Source: an uncultured Chlorobiaceae bacterium (lineage in GTDB: Bacteria; Bacteroidota; Chlorobiia; Chlorobiales; Chlorobiaceae). From it: DNA of 12,200 nucleotides. The stretch covers positions 1-12,200 of the forward strand of contig CAIQSY010000163.1 in assembly GCA_903874585.1 (NCBI GenBank), given 5' to 3'. The notes below the pieces were generated by a model that searched no databases, had not been told where the DNA came from, and saw nothing but the letters and a program-made list of their open reading frames with translations. Both the position numbers and the translations under genes were made by a program. Shown one piece after another: positions 5,358 through 12,200 of the stretch. The first letter of the stretch is position 1, and every line of letters begins with the position of its first letter.

Positions 5358-7577
5358 ATGAATCATGGCACCGATTTCAGCCGCAGAGATTTCATCAAAA
5401 TATCGTCCCTTTTTCTTGCCGGATCAGCCGCACTCTCTACTTTGCCAAGTGGCATTGTGTCGGGATTGGGCAGTAATCCAATTGAAGGAAAAGGTGAAAA
5501 GATTGTTTACTCGTTCTGCGAGCACTGTTTCTGGCGTTGCGGTATAGCCGTACATGTCAGTGATGGTAAGGTTACCAAAATTACCGGCTCCGAACACCAC
5601 CCTCTCAGCAACGGCAGATTATGCCCGCGCGGCACAGGCGGCACCGGTTTGCTCTACGACCCCGACCGACTGGCTCATCCCTTGATTCGTGAGCGAAAAG
5701 GTGGCAAACAGTATTACCGCAAAGCATCATGGGATGAAGCGATTACTGCGGTTGCCGGTGGATTGTACAAAATCCATGAGCAGTATGGACCAGCCTCAAT
5801 TGCTATGCTCCACCATGGTTTTGGTGTATCGTTTTTCAAGAAGATGTTTTCTGAAATTGGCGTCAACAAAATTGCCAAACCATCGTACGATTTATGCTGC
5901 GGTCCAGCAAGACAAGCTACGGTGCTTACCTACGGCTACCCAAGTGATACGCCTGAAGGGTTCGACATAAAGAACAGCAAGTACATGATGTTCTTCGGCA
6001 CGCACTTCGGCGAAAATATGCACAACACTGCGGTTCAGGAGATTTCGGAAGGAATTCGCCGAGGCGCGAAAATCGTCGTGTTTGATCCACGTTTTTCAAC
6101 GCTTGCCGGCAAAGCTGAGCACTGGTTGCCGATTAAACCAGCGACCGATATTGCCATGATGCAGGCAATCATGCATGTCCTGATCAGCGAAAATCGCTAC
6201 GATAAAGCGTTTGTAGAGCAGCACACGGTTGGTTTTAGTGAACTTTGGGATGAAGTGCGTGAAATGACGCCGGAAAAGGCTGCCGCGATAACCGATATTT
6301 CTGCGGATGCTATCAGAACAGTTGCACGCGAATTTGCTTTCCATGCTCCGGCAGCTTTTGTGCACACCGGAAGACGAACCAACTGGTACGGCGACGCAAT
6401 GCAGCGAATCAGGGCTATCCAGATTCTTAATGCCCTTGTTGGTAACTTTAAGATGCCTGGTGGCGTTGTTGCATTCCAGAAATTCCCATTGGTTCAGCCA
6501 CCTGCCGCACATGAGCATCCCGCTTATGAGAAAGAGGTGTACAGTAAATATCCGTTCTTCCCGCAGGATGAACCATCAAACACTATTGCTTCACACGAAA
6601 TTGTACAGCAAGCCATTACTGGAGAGGTGAAAGCGCTCTTAATTTACGGCGTTAATCTTACTGAAACAATGACGCTGGGACGCCAGGCAGCACTTGATGC
6701 TTTACAGAAAGTTGATTTTTCAGTTGCTGTTGATGTATTGCCTGCCGAGGTGACTGGTTATGTTGATGTGGTTCTGCCAGAGTGTACCTATCTGGAACGT
6801 TATGATGATCTCGACAACGGTCGTGCTTTCCGCACTCCATTCGTCGCACTTCGCCAACCTGCTGTTGCACCAATGTTCGACTCAAAACCGGGCAGTGAAA
6901 TTGCGCGAATGATTACTGATAAGTGGGGCTTGCACGGCGTTTTTGCTCCAACCGTTGAAGCTGGACTCGACAAAAAGCTGAAACTTGTTGGGAGTTCACT
7001 TGAGGAGATTAAAAAGAGAGGCGTTCTGGTCATGCCGGAAACCGATCTTTACCGCAAACAGGGTGAACCACTTAACCTGAACACACCAAGTGGAAAGGTG
7101 GAACTAGCTTCAGCGCAGCTCAAGGCTGGCGGATTTGATGCGGTACCAAAATACACTCCACATCCAGAAGCACCGGCTGGCTATTACCGCATGTTAACCG
7201 GACGCAAACCGATGCTCACCTTTGGACGTACTGCCAATAACCGTTTTCTCGGCGACCTTGCTACCGCTCAAGAGAATGAAGTGTGGGTCAATACAACAAT
7301 TGCAGCACAGCATCAGTTAACCAATGGCGACTATGTGCATTTGAAAAATCAGGCGGGCATTGTTTCTGATTTTCCGGTCAAAGTTAAAGTAACCCAGCGG
7401 ATTCGCAAAGATGCAGTCTATATGGTACACGGTTTTGGGCACACCTCAAAACAGCTCACATGGGCATATAAAAGAGGTGCATCACACAATCAGTTGATCT
7501 CAAAAACGGATATTGACCCAATAATGGGCGCTGTAGGTTTTCAGAACAATTTTGTGACATTCGTCAAGGAGGCTTAA
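5358..7577 (+). CDS. psrA: Molybdopterin oxidoreductase, catalytic subunit of a polysulfide-reductase-like complex
   Basis: This 739-residue protein of the DMSO reductase superfamily is close to PsrA/PhsA-type enzymes, which reduce or oxidise inorganic sulfur compounds at a bis-MGD molybdenum or tungsten centre. A Tat signal SRRDFIK (residues 8-14) with a hydrophobic stretch to about residue 30 predicts export to the periplasm. The N-terminal [4Fe-4S] site is Cys54, Cys57, Cys61 and Cys89 (CEHCFWRC ... LCPRG). YDLCCGPAR puts a cysteine (Cys180 or Cys181) at the expected metal-ligand position. The closing region with GRKPMLTFGRTANN (from 659) is the cofactor-binding C-terminal domain. The length is in the range of known PsrA proteins. 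AAGGAG lies eight bases before the ATG at 5358. It is the first gene of a three-gene operon, with the next start only three bases after its stop. Whether the complex works as a reductase or as an oxidase is not decided by sequence; in phototrophic sulfur oxidisers an oxidative role is plausible. Confidence 0.92.
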   Translation: MNHGTDFSRRDFIKISSLFLAGSAALSTLPSGIVSGLGSNPIEGKGEKIVYSFCEHCFWRCGIAVHVSDGKVTKITGSEHHPLSNGRLCPRGTGGTGLLYDPDRLAHPLIRERKGGKQYYRKASWDEAITAVAGGLYKIHEQYGPASIAMLHHGFGVSFFKKMFSEIGVNKIAKPSYDLCCGPARQATVLTYGYPSDTPEGFDIKNSKYMMFFGTHFGENMHNTAVQEISEGIRRGAKIVVFDPRFSTLAGKAEHWLPIKPATDIAMMQAIMHVLISENRYDKAFVEQHTVGFSELWDEVREMTPEKAAAITDISADAIRTVAREFAFHAPAAFVHTGRRTNWYGDAMQRIRAIQILNALVGNFKMPGGVVAFQKFPLVQPPAAHEHPAYEKEVYSKYPFFPQDEPSNTIASHEIVQQAITGEVKALLIYGVNLTETMTLGRQAALDALQKVDFSVAVDVLPAEVTGYVDVVLPECTYLERYDDLDNGRAFRTPFVALRQPAVAPMFDSKPGSEIARMITDKWGLHGVFAPTVEAGLDKKLKLVGSSLEEIKKRGVLVMPETDLYRKQGEPLNLNTPSGKVELASAQLKAGGFDAVPKYTPHPEAPAGYYRMLTGRKPMLTFGRTANNRFLGDLATAQENEVWVNTTIAAQHQLTNGDYVHLKNQAGIVSDFPVKVKVTQRIRKDAVYMVHGFGHTSKQLTWAYKRGASHNQLISKTDIDPIMGAVGFQNNFVTFVKEA

Positions 7578-7580
7578 ACA

Positions 7581-8150
7581 GTGAGTGAAAAGAAAAAGAA
7601 CTACGGGATGATTATCGACACCCGTGTCTGCGTTGGCTGTTCGGCATGTGTTTACGCCTGTAAAGCGGAAAACGGTGTCCCCGAAGGCTATTGCCGCGAC
7701 TGGGTGGTTCAGGAAACCAACGGCGAATTCCCGAAACTGGCAATGGAAAATCGTTCGGAGCGCTGTCAGCATTGCGACAATGCACCATGCGTTACCTATT
7801 GCCCGACGGGAGCATCGCACTACGATGAAAACGGTACCGTACAAATTAACCGTTCAATCTGCACTGGCTGTAAAGCCTGTATGGCTGCATGCCCTTACGA
7901 TGCGCGTTACGTGCATCCCGAAGGATTTGTTGATAAATGCAGCCTCTGCAAACATCGTATCGAAAAAGGGCTGAAAACAGCCTGCGTCTCTCTTTGCCCG
8001 ACGGAGAGCCTTCATCTGGTCGATTTCGATACTATGACCGCTGAAGATAAAGCAATGCTGAGTGGCAAAGATGTTTACCGCCAGAAAGAACACGCTGGCA
8101 CTGAACCAAGCCTCTACTGGATTTCCGCAAGAAACAAACCCGGAGCGTAA
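7581..8150 (+). CDS. psrB: Four-cluster ferredoxin subunit of the polysulfide-reductase-like complex
   Basis: This 189-residue electron-transfer subunit moves electrons between the molybdenum subunit and the membrane anchor. Sixteen cysteines form four [4Fe-4S] sites: Cys17/20/23/27, Cys62/65/70/74, Cys94/97/100/104 and Cys120/123/135/139, the usual DmsB/PsrB/NrfC pattern. There is no signal peptide, as expected for a subunit exported together with the Tat-bearing partner. The start is the GTG at 7581, with AAGGAGG (7566-7572) inside the end of the preceding gene at a good distance. The downstream gene starts two bases after its stop, so translation of all three is probably coupled. Confidence 0.93.
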   Translation: MSEKKKNYGMIIDTRVCVGCSACVYACKAENGVPEGYCRDWVVQETNGEFPKLAMENRSERCQHCDNAPCVTYCPTGASHYDENGTVQINRSICTGCKACMAACPYDARYVHPEGFVDKCSLCKHRIEKGLKTACVSLCPTESLHLVDFDTMTAEDKAMLSGKDVYRQKEHAGTEPSLYWISARNKPGA

Positions 8151-8152
8151 TT

Positions 8153-9145
8153 ATGATTGAAGGCGTTAACGAAATTATTTCGACAAAACTCAACCCGAAT
8201 GTTCTGCCCCATCTACACATCTGGGAGTGGCACATTCCGCTCTATCTCTTTCTTGGAGGTATAGCCGGTGGTCTCTTGCTGATCACCTCTGTAATGATCG
8301 TTATGAGACGTCACTTTGGCATTGGACCAAAAGACGAAGGTGATGGATGCCCTTGCGGCGCTGTCAGAATTGGCTCAATTCTTTCGCCAGCACTGCTTGG
8401 CGTGGGTATGCTCTTTCTATTTCTCGATCTTGCGCACAAGCTTTATGTCTGGGCATTTTACACCACCATTCAACCAACCTCACCGATGTCGGCTGGTAGC
8501 TGGATTCTTATTGCGTTTTTCCCGCTTGCCGTATTACAAGCAATGGTGGTCAATCGTAAATATCTCGACAAGCTGAACATTGATCTGCTCAACAAGCTGA
8601 TCAAGTGGACAGATGACCACCTGCTGAAGGTTGCGCTGCTGAATGCTCACATTGGTGTTGGTATTGGTATTTACACCGGCATGCTGCTCTCCTTCTTCTC
8701 TGCTCGCCCACTCTGGTCAAGCTCGATTCTTGGAATGCTGTTCTTGATTTCAGGTATCTCAAGTGCCGCCGCGTTGATGTTACTGCTTGCACCAAAAGAT
8801 GAAAAGCACATTTACAGCCGTATTGATGCAAACGCAATCTGGGTTGAGCTAGTTATTGTAGGTCTCTTCATACTCGGTGGTGTAACCGGAACAGCAAACA
8901 GCCACGGTGCCATGATGCACCTGATCAACGGCGACGAACTCATGGCTGGTATGCCCTATATGTACTGGTTCTGGGGCGTGTTTGTGGTAACAGGATTGCT
9001 TATTCCGCTCTTGGTTGAGTTCCTTGAAAATGCCGGATTTCATCTCCACCTGCCACCAATTGCACCAATACTGGTCTTAGTTGGAGGTCTTGTGCTACGG
9101 TTTCTGATTGTTTTTGCAGGACAGACTTACCACACGTTTATGTAA
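8153..9145 (+). CDS. psrC: NrfD/PsrC-type membrane anchor subunit
   Basis: This 330-residue quinone-interacting integral membrane subunit has about eight transmembrane helices (roughly 27-50, 76-99, 115-134, 165-183, 190-212, 229-247, 271-291 and 302-322). Family landmarks are YLFLGGIAGG in the first helix, TSPMSAGSW before the third, and GIYTGMLLS followed by ARPLW. It would anchor the periplasmic subunits and exchange electrons with menaquinone. The loop after helix 1 has CPC at residues 66-68, which could be a disulfide or metal site and is worth noting in this family. GGAG lies seven bases before the ATG at 8153. A strong intrinsic terminator follows the stop. Confidence 0.92.
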   Translation: MIEGVNEIISTKLNPNVLPHLHIWEWHIPLYLFLGGIAGGLLLITSVMIVMRRHFGIGPKDEGDGCPCGAVRIGSILSPALLGVGMLFLFLDLAHKLYVWAFYTTIQPTSPMSAGSWILIAFFPLAVLQAMVVNRKYLDKLNIDLLNKLIKWTDDHLLKVALLNAHIGVGIGIYTGMLLSFFSARPLWSSSILGMLFLISGISSAAALMLLLAPKDEKHIYSRIDANAIWVELVIVGLFILGGVTGTANSHGAMMHLINGDELMAGMPYMYWFWGVFVVTGLLIPLLVEFLENAGFHLHLPPIAPILVLVGGLVLRFLIVFAGQTYHTFM

Positions 9146-9180
9146 GGTATCTTGTTGAAAAATAGTACATAAGCATTTTT

Positions 9181-9227
9181 ATAGATGATCCTCGTAACTC
9201 TTTGCTACGGGGATCGTCTATTTTTTT
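9181..9227 (+). terminator. Intrinsic terminator of the psr-like operon
   Basis: A 16-bp stem (9181-9196 with 9206-9221, two G-U pairs) has a 9-base loop and is directly followed by a run of Ts (9220-9227). It lies 35 bases after the psrC stop. Confidence 0.93.
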
Positions 9228-9275
9228 ATACATTCCTCCACACAGCTACGCGCGCGAGCTTGTGAAACGTTAACA

Positions 9276-9292
9276 TATAATACAACCCTATG
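9276..9292 (+). promoter_or_regulatory. TATAAT box abutting a start codon (possible leaderless transcript)
   Basis: A perfect TATAAT at 9276-9281 is followed eight bases later by the ATG at 9290, about where transcription would begin. The only -35-like hexamer, TTGTGA at 9260, is too close (10 bases). No Shine-Dalgarno sequence precedes the ATG. Confidence 0.42.
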
Positions 9293-9682
9293 AATCAGAT
9301 TATTTTTCAGGAAAAATACCCTATCTATACGCTCGAATTAAACAAGAGCGAAACCACCTGCACAAACCTTGATGACATTGTAACTCATTTCAAAACAATG
9401 ATTGAACAAACTCCAGTAGTTCAATTCATTGGGGTATTTGACCATTATAACCATACCAAAAACACTGAGGATGGTTTTATTGATCCAAAAATTAAAGATG
9501 CACGCAATATTCTTTTCTGCTTTGGCAAGGATATCAAAGATCCTGTAATGCTTGCACTCCGTCCCCGCTCAATGGGTTTGGTAGAGCTTGAAAACTCTTT
9601 TATGATTGCATTTATGGAAACACCAAATCCAGTAGCCAATACCGCCATGGAAGCTTGGTCAAAAGCACTGAAAAACGCGTAA
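9290..9682 (+). CDS. Small conserved protein, DUF6858-like
   Basis: This is a 130-residue soluble protein without signal peptide or membrane segment. It begins with NQIIFQEKYPIYTLELNKSET and has the central motif FIGVFDHYNHT (residues 46-56) and the later RPRSMGLVELENSFMIAFMETPNP. The pattern reminds me of the uncharacterised DUF6858 family seen in sulfur-oxidising and related anaerobic bacteria; this name is from memory and should be tested. The histidines in FDHYNH could bind metal, but no function is known. It is a single gene between the psr operon terminator and the DsrE-like gene. It lacks a ribosome binding site and has a TATAAT box directly upstream, so it may be translated from a leaderless mRNA. 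A hairpin follows it. Confidence 0.75.
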   Translation: MNQIIFQEKYPIYTLELNKSETTCTNLDDIVTHFKTMIEQTPVVQFIGVFDHYNHTKNTEDGFIDPKIKDARNILFCFGKDIKDPVMLALRPRSMGLVELENSFMIAFMETPNPVANTAMEAWSKALKNA

Positions 9683-9696
9683 CGCCTTCCCTTTGC

Positions 9697-9737
9697 TCAA
9701 GGCGACATGGTTGATATTCCAGCACATGTCGCCTTGA
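9697..9737 (+). terminator. Perfect 13-bp hairpin behind the DUF6858-like gene
   Basis: TCAAGGCGACATG (9697-9709) is repeated in inverted form at 9725-9737 with a 15-base loop. The T-run expected of an intrinsic terminator is missing directly behind it (AAAACTCT follows), though a T-tract occurs at 9761. It probably terminates or stabilises the upstream transcript. Confidence 0.6.
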
Positions 9738-9894
9738 AAACTCTCCTCCCTTTATAAAAATTTTTTTGATGATCGACCTGAAATTATTAGCTTATGCTTA
9801 TAATTAATCGTGGTTGTGCAATTGCAATATTCTTCTTGAAGTTTTTTTTACCACTCTATTTTCTTCATTAATCACTATACCGGAGACAAAACCA

Positions 9895-10398
9895 ATGTCG
9901 TTATTCAATAAAAAAATGTCGATGCTTTTGTGTGCGACTGCACTGATGTTCCCAGCAAAAACCATGCAGGCAACGTCGTCATCAGTACCTGCATCTACTA
10001 ACACGTCAACAAGCACTGTTGTTGTTCCACCTGTCGATAACACGAAAGGCTTTTTCGTTATTCTCACCGACGGTAATGCCATGACTCAGATGATGGCGTT
10101 TGCGCTTGCAACCCAAACCCTCGAACAGGGCAAATCGCTGCAGATTTTGCTGTGTGGTGAGGCTGGAAAACTTGCTGTAAAGAACAGTGCGCAGACCATG
10201 CTCAAGCCGGTCAACAAATCACCCCAGATGATGCTTGCCAGCTTGATGTCGCGTGGTGTAAAAGTTGAAGTATGTCCGCTCTTTTTGCCAAACGCCAACA
10301 TGACAGAAGCAAACTTGATTACGGGTGTTACTGTTGCAAAACCACCGGTTATAGCACAGCAGATGAGAGCTGATGGCATTAAACTGTTTACATTTTAA
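9895..10398 (+). CDS. Exported DsrE-like sulfur-carrier protein
   Basis: This is a 167-residue protein with an N-terminal signal peptide (MSLFNKK, hydrophobic MLLCATALMFPA, probable cleavage after MQA at residue 26) and a serine/threonine-rich linker to about residue 48. A DsrE/DsrF-like domain follows: GFFVILTDG (52-60), LQILLCGEAG (82-91) with Cys87, and GVKVEVCPLFLPNA (121-134). Cys127 lies at the position where DsrE-type sulfurtransferases hold the persulfide. Most DsrE proteins are cytoplasmic; this one should act in the periplasm or be membrane-attached, where it could bind sulfur from sulfide or polysulfide oxidation. The frame extends upstream to 9814, but the ATG at 9895 has GGAG nine bases before it and directly gives the signal peptide. 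It is convergent with bciA. Confidence 0.85.
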   Translation: MSLFNKKMSMLLCATALMFPAKTMQATSSSVPASTNTSTSTVVVPPVDNTKGFFVILTDGNAMTQMMAFALATQTLEQGKSLQILLCGEAGKLAVKNSAQTMLKPVNKSPQMMLASLMSRGVKVEVCPLFLPNANMTEANLITGVTVAKPPVIAQQMRADGIKLFTF

Positions 10399-10439
10399 AA
10401 TGCTTTTGTTCAGGAGCGAGTTGCCAATTTCGATGCGTG

Positions 10440-10477
10440 ACATCAAAGGGGAAGATTAAGCTCTTCCCCTTTGATGT
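10440..10477. terminator. Perfect 16-bp hairpin between convergent genes
   Basis: ACATCAAAGGGGAAGA (10440-10455) is repeated in inverted form at 10462-10477 with the 6-base loop TTAAGC. It lies 41 bases after the DsrE-like gene and 56 bases after the end of bciA. No long T-run follows on either side, but the position fits a terminator used from both directions. Confidence 0.75.
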
Positions 10478-10533
10478 TGTATGGGCGAAAGGTTGTATCG
10501 ATATGAAGCGCGAAGTCGTCGAAAGAGTGCACG

Positions 10534-11529
10534 TTAAAACATGGAGTGCTCGCCCAACTCTTGCCCTGCCAATCCCTCGTTCAGTACCCGTTTATAGAAA
10601 TCGCGCAAGGTGTCAGTGCCATACGATGGCGTTATGCTTGCATCATATTTTCCTGTTTTGGGATTCAGTACCAGCATGGATTCTGAACAATAATATTTCC
10701 CGATACGGGCAAATTCAGCTTTATCTTCAAGCTTTGGGAAAATTTTTGCGAGCAGTGTCATGATGGGAATAATCACATCAAACATCTGGATGGGCATTTT
10801 TTTGAACTTTGGTGGACGCCCAAGCAGCTCAAAAATCATTTCGCCCTGTTCAATGGGTGTAATTGGTTTGCCGGGACCACCTATTGGCAAAATTTTATTG
10901 CGCATGGCAGGATTGTCGAGGCAATTGACGATGTAGCTTGCAAGATCGGCTTCGCTGATAGGCGTGCATGCCGTTAATCTGCCATCGCCAAACATGACGT
11001 AGGGTTTGCCATTTTTCACCGCCTCCACCTGACCGGCAATCGACTTGAAAAACGCGGTAGGGCGAACAATCGACCACGTCAAACCCGACTCTTGCAGCTC
11101 CTTTTCAAATTTCAATTTTGCCCGCTGAAACTCCAGCATCGGTTTTTGGACGCATATAGCCGACAGAAGCACAAAGTGCGTTGCACCAGCCGCCTTGCCT
11201 GCATCAAGCGCATTGCGCGTTGCCTGATAGTCGATGTTCCACGAATCTTTCACTCCCCCATTGCGCGAGGTGAGGCAGGAGACCACCACATCAACATGTT
11301 CGCCCTTAATACCATTTTTCATCAGCGAATCCATGCTGCTCACATCGCCAAAACGCACTTCGGAGCCACGCAACTGCTTGCGCACCTCATCAGCCGTTGT
11401 TTGAGCGCCAATACCCGAGCGCTCGCGAACAAAGCTCACCACATCATAGCCTCTGGCAACAAGTTCAAGCACAACAAACTTGCCGATATAACCAGTTGCC
11501 CCAACAACAAAAACACGTTTTTTCACCAC
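10534..11529 (-). CDS. bciA: Divinyl (proto)chlorophyllide 8-vinyl reductase
   Basis: BciA reduces the C8 vinyl group of divinyl chlorophyllide/protochlorophyllide to ethyl with NADPH, a step in chlorophyll a and bacteriochlorophyll synthesis. The 331-residue protein is of the atypical short-chain dehydrogenase type, with the nucleotide motif GATGYIG at residues 10-16 and the characteristic HFVLLSAICVQKP (118-130). It also has WSIVRPTAFFKS and PIGGPGKPITPIEQGE. The start is GTG at 11529, followed by a second GTG at 11526; a stop lies seven codons upstream in frame and no other start is available. No clear Shine-Dalgarno sequence precedes it. A 15-bp near-identical repeat overlaps the start. 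It is a single gene, divergent from mnmA and convergent with the DsrE-like gene. Other green sulfur bacteria use the unrelated BciB for this step, so bciA is useful for placing the organism. Confidence 0.9.
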   Translation of the reverse strand: MVKKRVFVVGATGYIGKFVVLELVARGYDVVSFVRERSGIGAQTTADEVRKQLRGSEVRFGDVSSMDSLMKNGIKGEHVDVVVSCLTSRNGGVKDSWNIDYQATRNALDAGKAAGATHFVLLSAICVQKPMLEFQRAKLKFEKELQESGLTWSIVRPTAFFKSIAGQVEAVKNGKPYVMFGDGRLTACTPISEADLASYIVNCLDNPAMRNKILPIGGPGKPITPIEQGEMIFELLGRPPKFKKMPIQMFDVIIPIMTLLAKIFPKLEDKAEFARIGKYYCSESMLVLNPKTGKYDASITPSYGTDTLRDFYKRVLNEGLAGQELGEHSMF

Positions 11530-11560
11530 TAAAAGATAATTACAGTTTCACTACTAAAAG
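11521..11560. repeat. 15-bp near-perfect direct repeat at the bciA start
   Basis: TTTCACCACTAAAAG (11521-11535) and TTTCACTACTAAAAG (11546-11560) differ at one base and are offset by 25 bases. The first copy contains the two GTG codons of bciA on the minus strand. A 6-bp inverted repeat TGCCAA/TTGGCA (11565-11570 and 11585-11590) lies just upstream of bciA. Confidence 0.7.
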
Positions 11561-11901
11561 CCTGTGCCAACACCTGTCATATTTTTGGCAGAACAAAACA
11601 GATGCTGGCGAAAAAAGAATAGCGGAAAATACAGGTTCTTCGTGCCGTTATCAAATGAATCAACACGAGATGATACCGCTATAGCCAAGCTGAAGTGATT
11701 GAATAAGGGACTTGGTGGAAACCGGAATGCCGTTTATTTTATCTTCAAAAAGCAACAGAGCTTCGGCGAATATATCCCATAGAGATTTAAAATTGGCATC
11801 AGCACAAAGGGCGTAAAATACCATAGAGGAAAGCTCAAATCCGAAGGAATTATTCGGCACATTGGAGCTACAAAAACAGGCTATTGGGAAATCGTAACAC
11901 A
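11530..11901. other. Divergent intergenic region bciA-mnmA
   Basis: These 372 bases hold the promoters of both genes, though no good -35/-10 pair stands out. On the minus strand a frame of 80 residues is open from 11902 to 11660, but its only start at the far end is a TTG; an internal ATG would give 54 residues with no ribosome binding site. I recognise no family in it and do not call it a gene. Confidence 0.5.
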
Positions 11902-12200
11902 ATGAAAAAAATTCTTGTTGGTATTTCGGGCGGTGTTGATTCCGCTGTAGCAGCTTGCTTGCTCGTGAAGCATGGCTATGAGGTAACAGGCCTGAACATC
12001 AGGGTGCTCGACTTATGCGATGATTCACCTTCGATTCAGCCGTCACCGATGGTGATCAGCGATCATCCCGATTTTCAGATTCCCGTTTATACGCTCAACC
12101 TGAGCCGCAAATTCAGAGATAATGTTATCGCTTACTTTCAGAATGATTATTTATGCGGCAGAACGCCAAATCCCTGTATGGTTTGCAATAAGCAGATCAA
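11902..12200 (+). CDS. mnmA: tRNA-specific 2-thiouridylase MnmA, N-terminal part (runs off the window)
   Basis: MnmA activates U34 of tRNA-Lys, -Glu and -Gln with ATP and inserts sulfur to form 2-thiouridine, receiving the sulfur through a persulfide relay. The visible 99 residues include the ATP-pyrophosphatase P-loop GISGGVDSAVAA (residues 8-19) and the RTPNPCMVCNKQI motif, whose second cysteine is the family's conserved catalytic residue. The segment between them (SPMVISDHPDFQIPVYTLNL) is unlike the usual D-x-x-A-x-x-V-x-x-x-LGI helix of MnmA, although the overall spacing is nearly normal. The ATG at 11902 has only a weak, distant GGGA as ribosome binding site; in-frame codons upstream run back to a stop at 11824 without a better start. 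Confidence 0.88.
   Translation, partial: MKKILVGISGGVDSAVAACLLVKHGYEVTGLNIRVLDLCDDSPSIQPSPMVISDHPDFQIPVYTLNLSRKFRDNVIAYFQNDYLCGRTPNPCMVCNKQI

Noticed and set aside
10500..10763. Plus-strand frame opposite the 3' end of bciA
   Set aside because: Shadow of bciA without start signals or motif.
11660..11902. 80-residue minus-strand frame upstream of mnmA
   Set aside because: It begins at a TTG next to the mnmA start, has no ribosome binding site and resembles no family I know. It could be a gene remnant but the sequence does not support a call.

Overview
The window looks like chromosomal DNA of a green sulfur bacterium (Chlorobi/Chlorobiaceae). The strongest pointers are an NAD(P)-binding protein matching BciA, the 8-vinyl reductase of (bacterio)chlorophyll synthesis, a sulfide:quinone reductase, a polysulfide-reductase-like molybdoenzyme operon and a periplasmic DsrE-like protein. 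Coding regions are of moderate GC and intergenic regions are very AT-rich, which would fit a lower-GC Chlorobium/Pelodictyon-type species. The species itself is an inference.

Layout. 1-755 (minus): the N-terminal part of a sulfide:quinone oxidoreductase, preceded by a small DUF2892-type membrane protein, probably one operon. 897-3207 (minus): a four-gene block in the order osmC-like, DUF134/UPF0251 HTH protein, class I SAM methyltransferase, FISUMP-domain lipoprotein. osmC and DUF134 overlap by 7 bases, and the osmC promoter region carries a flanking 11-bp direct repeat. 3464-4450 (plus): a divergent BASS/ACR3-like transporter without any cysteine, ending in a long-loop inverted repeat. 4451-5357: a 0.9-kb AT-rich non-coding stretch with paired inverted repeats and, in its last 160 bases, a series of potential RNA hairpins. 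5358-9145 (plus): a tightly packed psrABC-like operon (Tat-exported molybdopterin subunit, four-cluster ferredoxin subunit, NrfD membrane anchor) closed by a strong intrinsic terminator. 9290-9682 (plus): a small conserved protein whose start codon lies right behind a TATAAT box with no Shine-Dalgarno sequence. 9895-10398 (plus): a signal-peptide-bearing DsrE-like protein. 10534-11529 (minus): bciA, convergent with the DsrE gene across a perfect 16-bp hairpin. 11902-12200 (plus): the start of mnmA.

Together the genes centre on sulfur redox chemistry at the membrane. SQR feeds sulfide electrons into the quinone pool. The Psr-like complex could exchange electrons between the menaquinone pool and a periplasmic sulfur compound. 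The exported DsrE protein could bind or carry sulfur there. MnmA uses sulfur for tRNA thiolation and BciA belongs to pigment synthesis. No mobile element, tRNA, rRNA or CRISPR array was seen. The least explained parts are the structured leader of the psr-like operon, the osmC-DUF134 promoter repeats and the possible leaderless gene.
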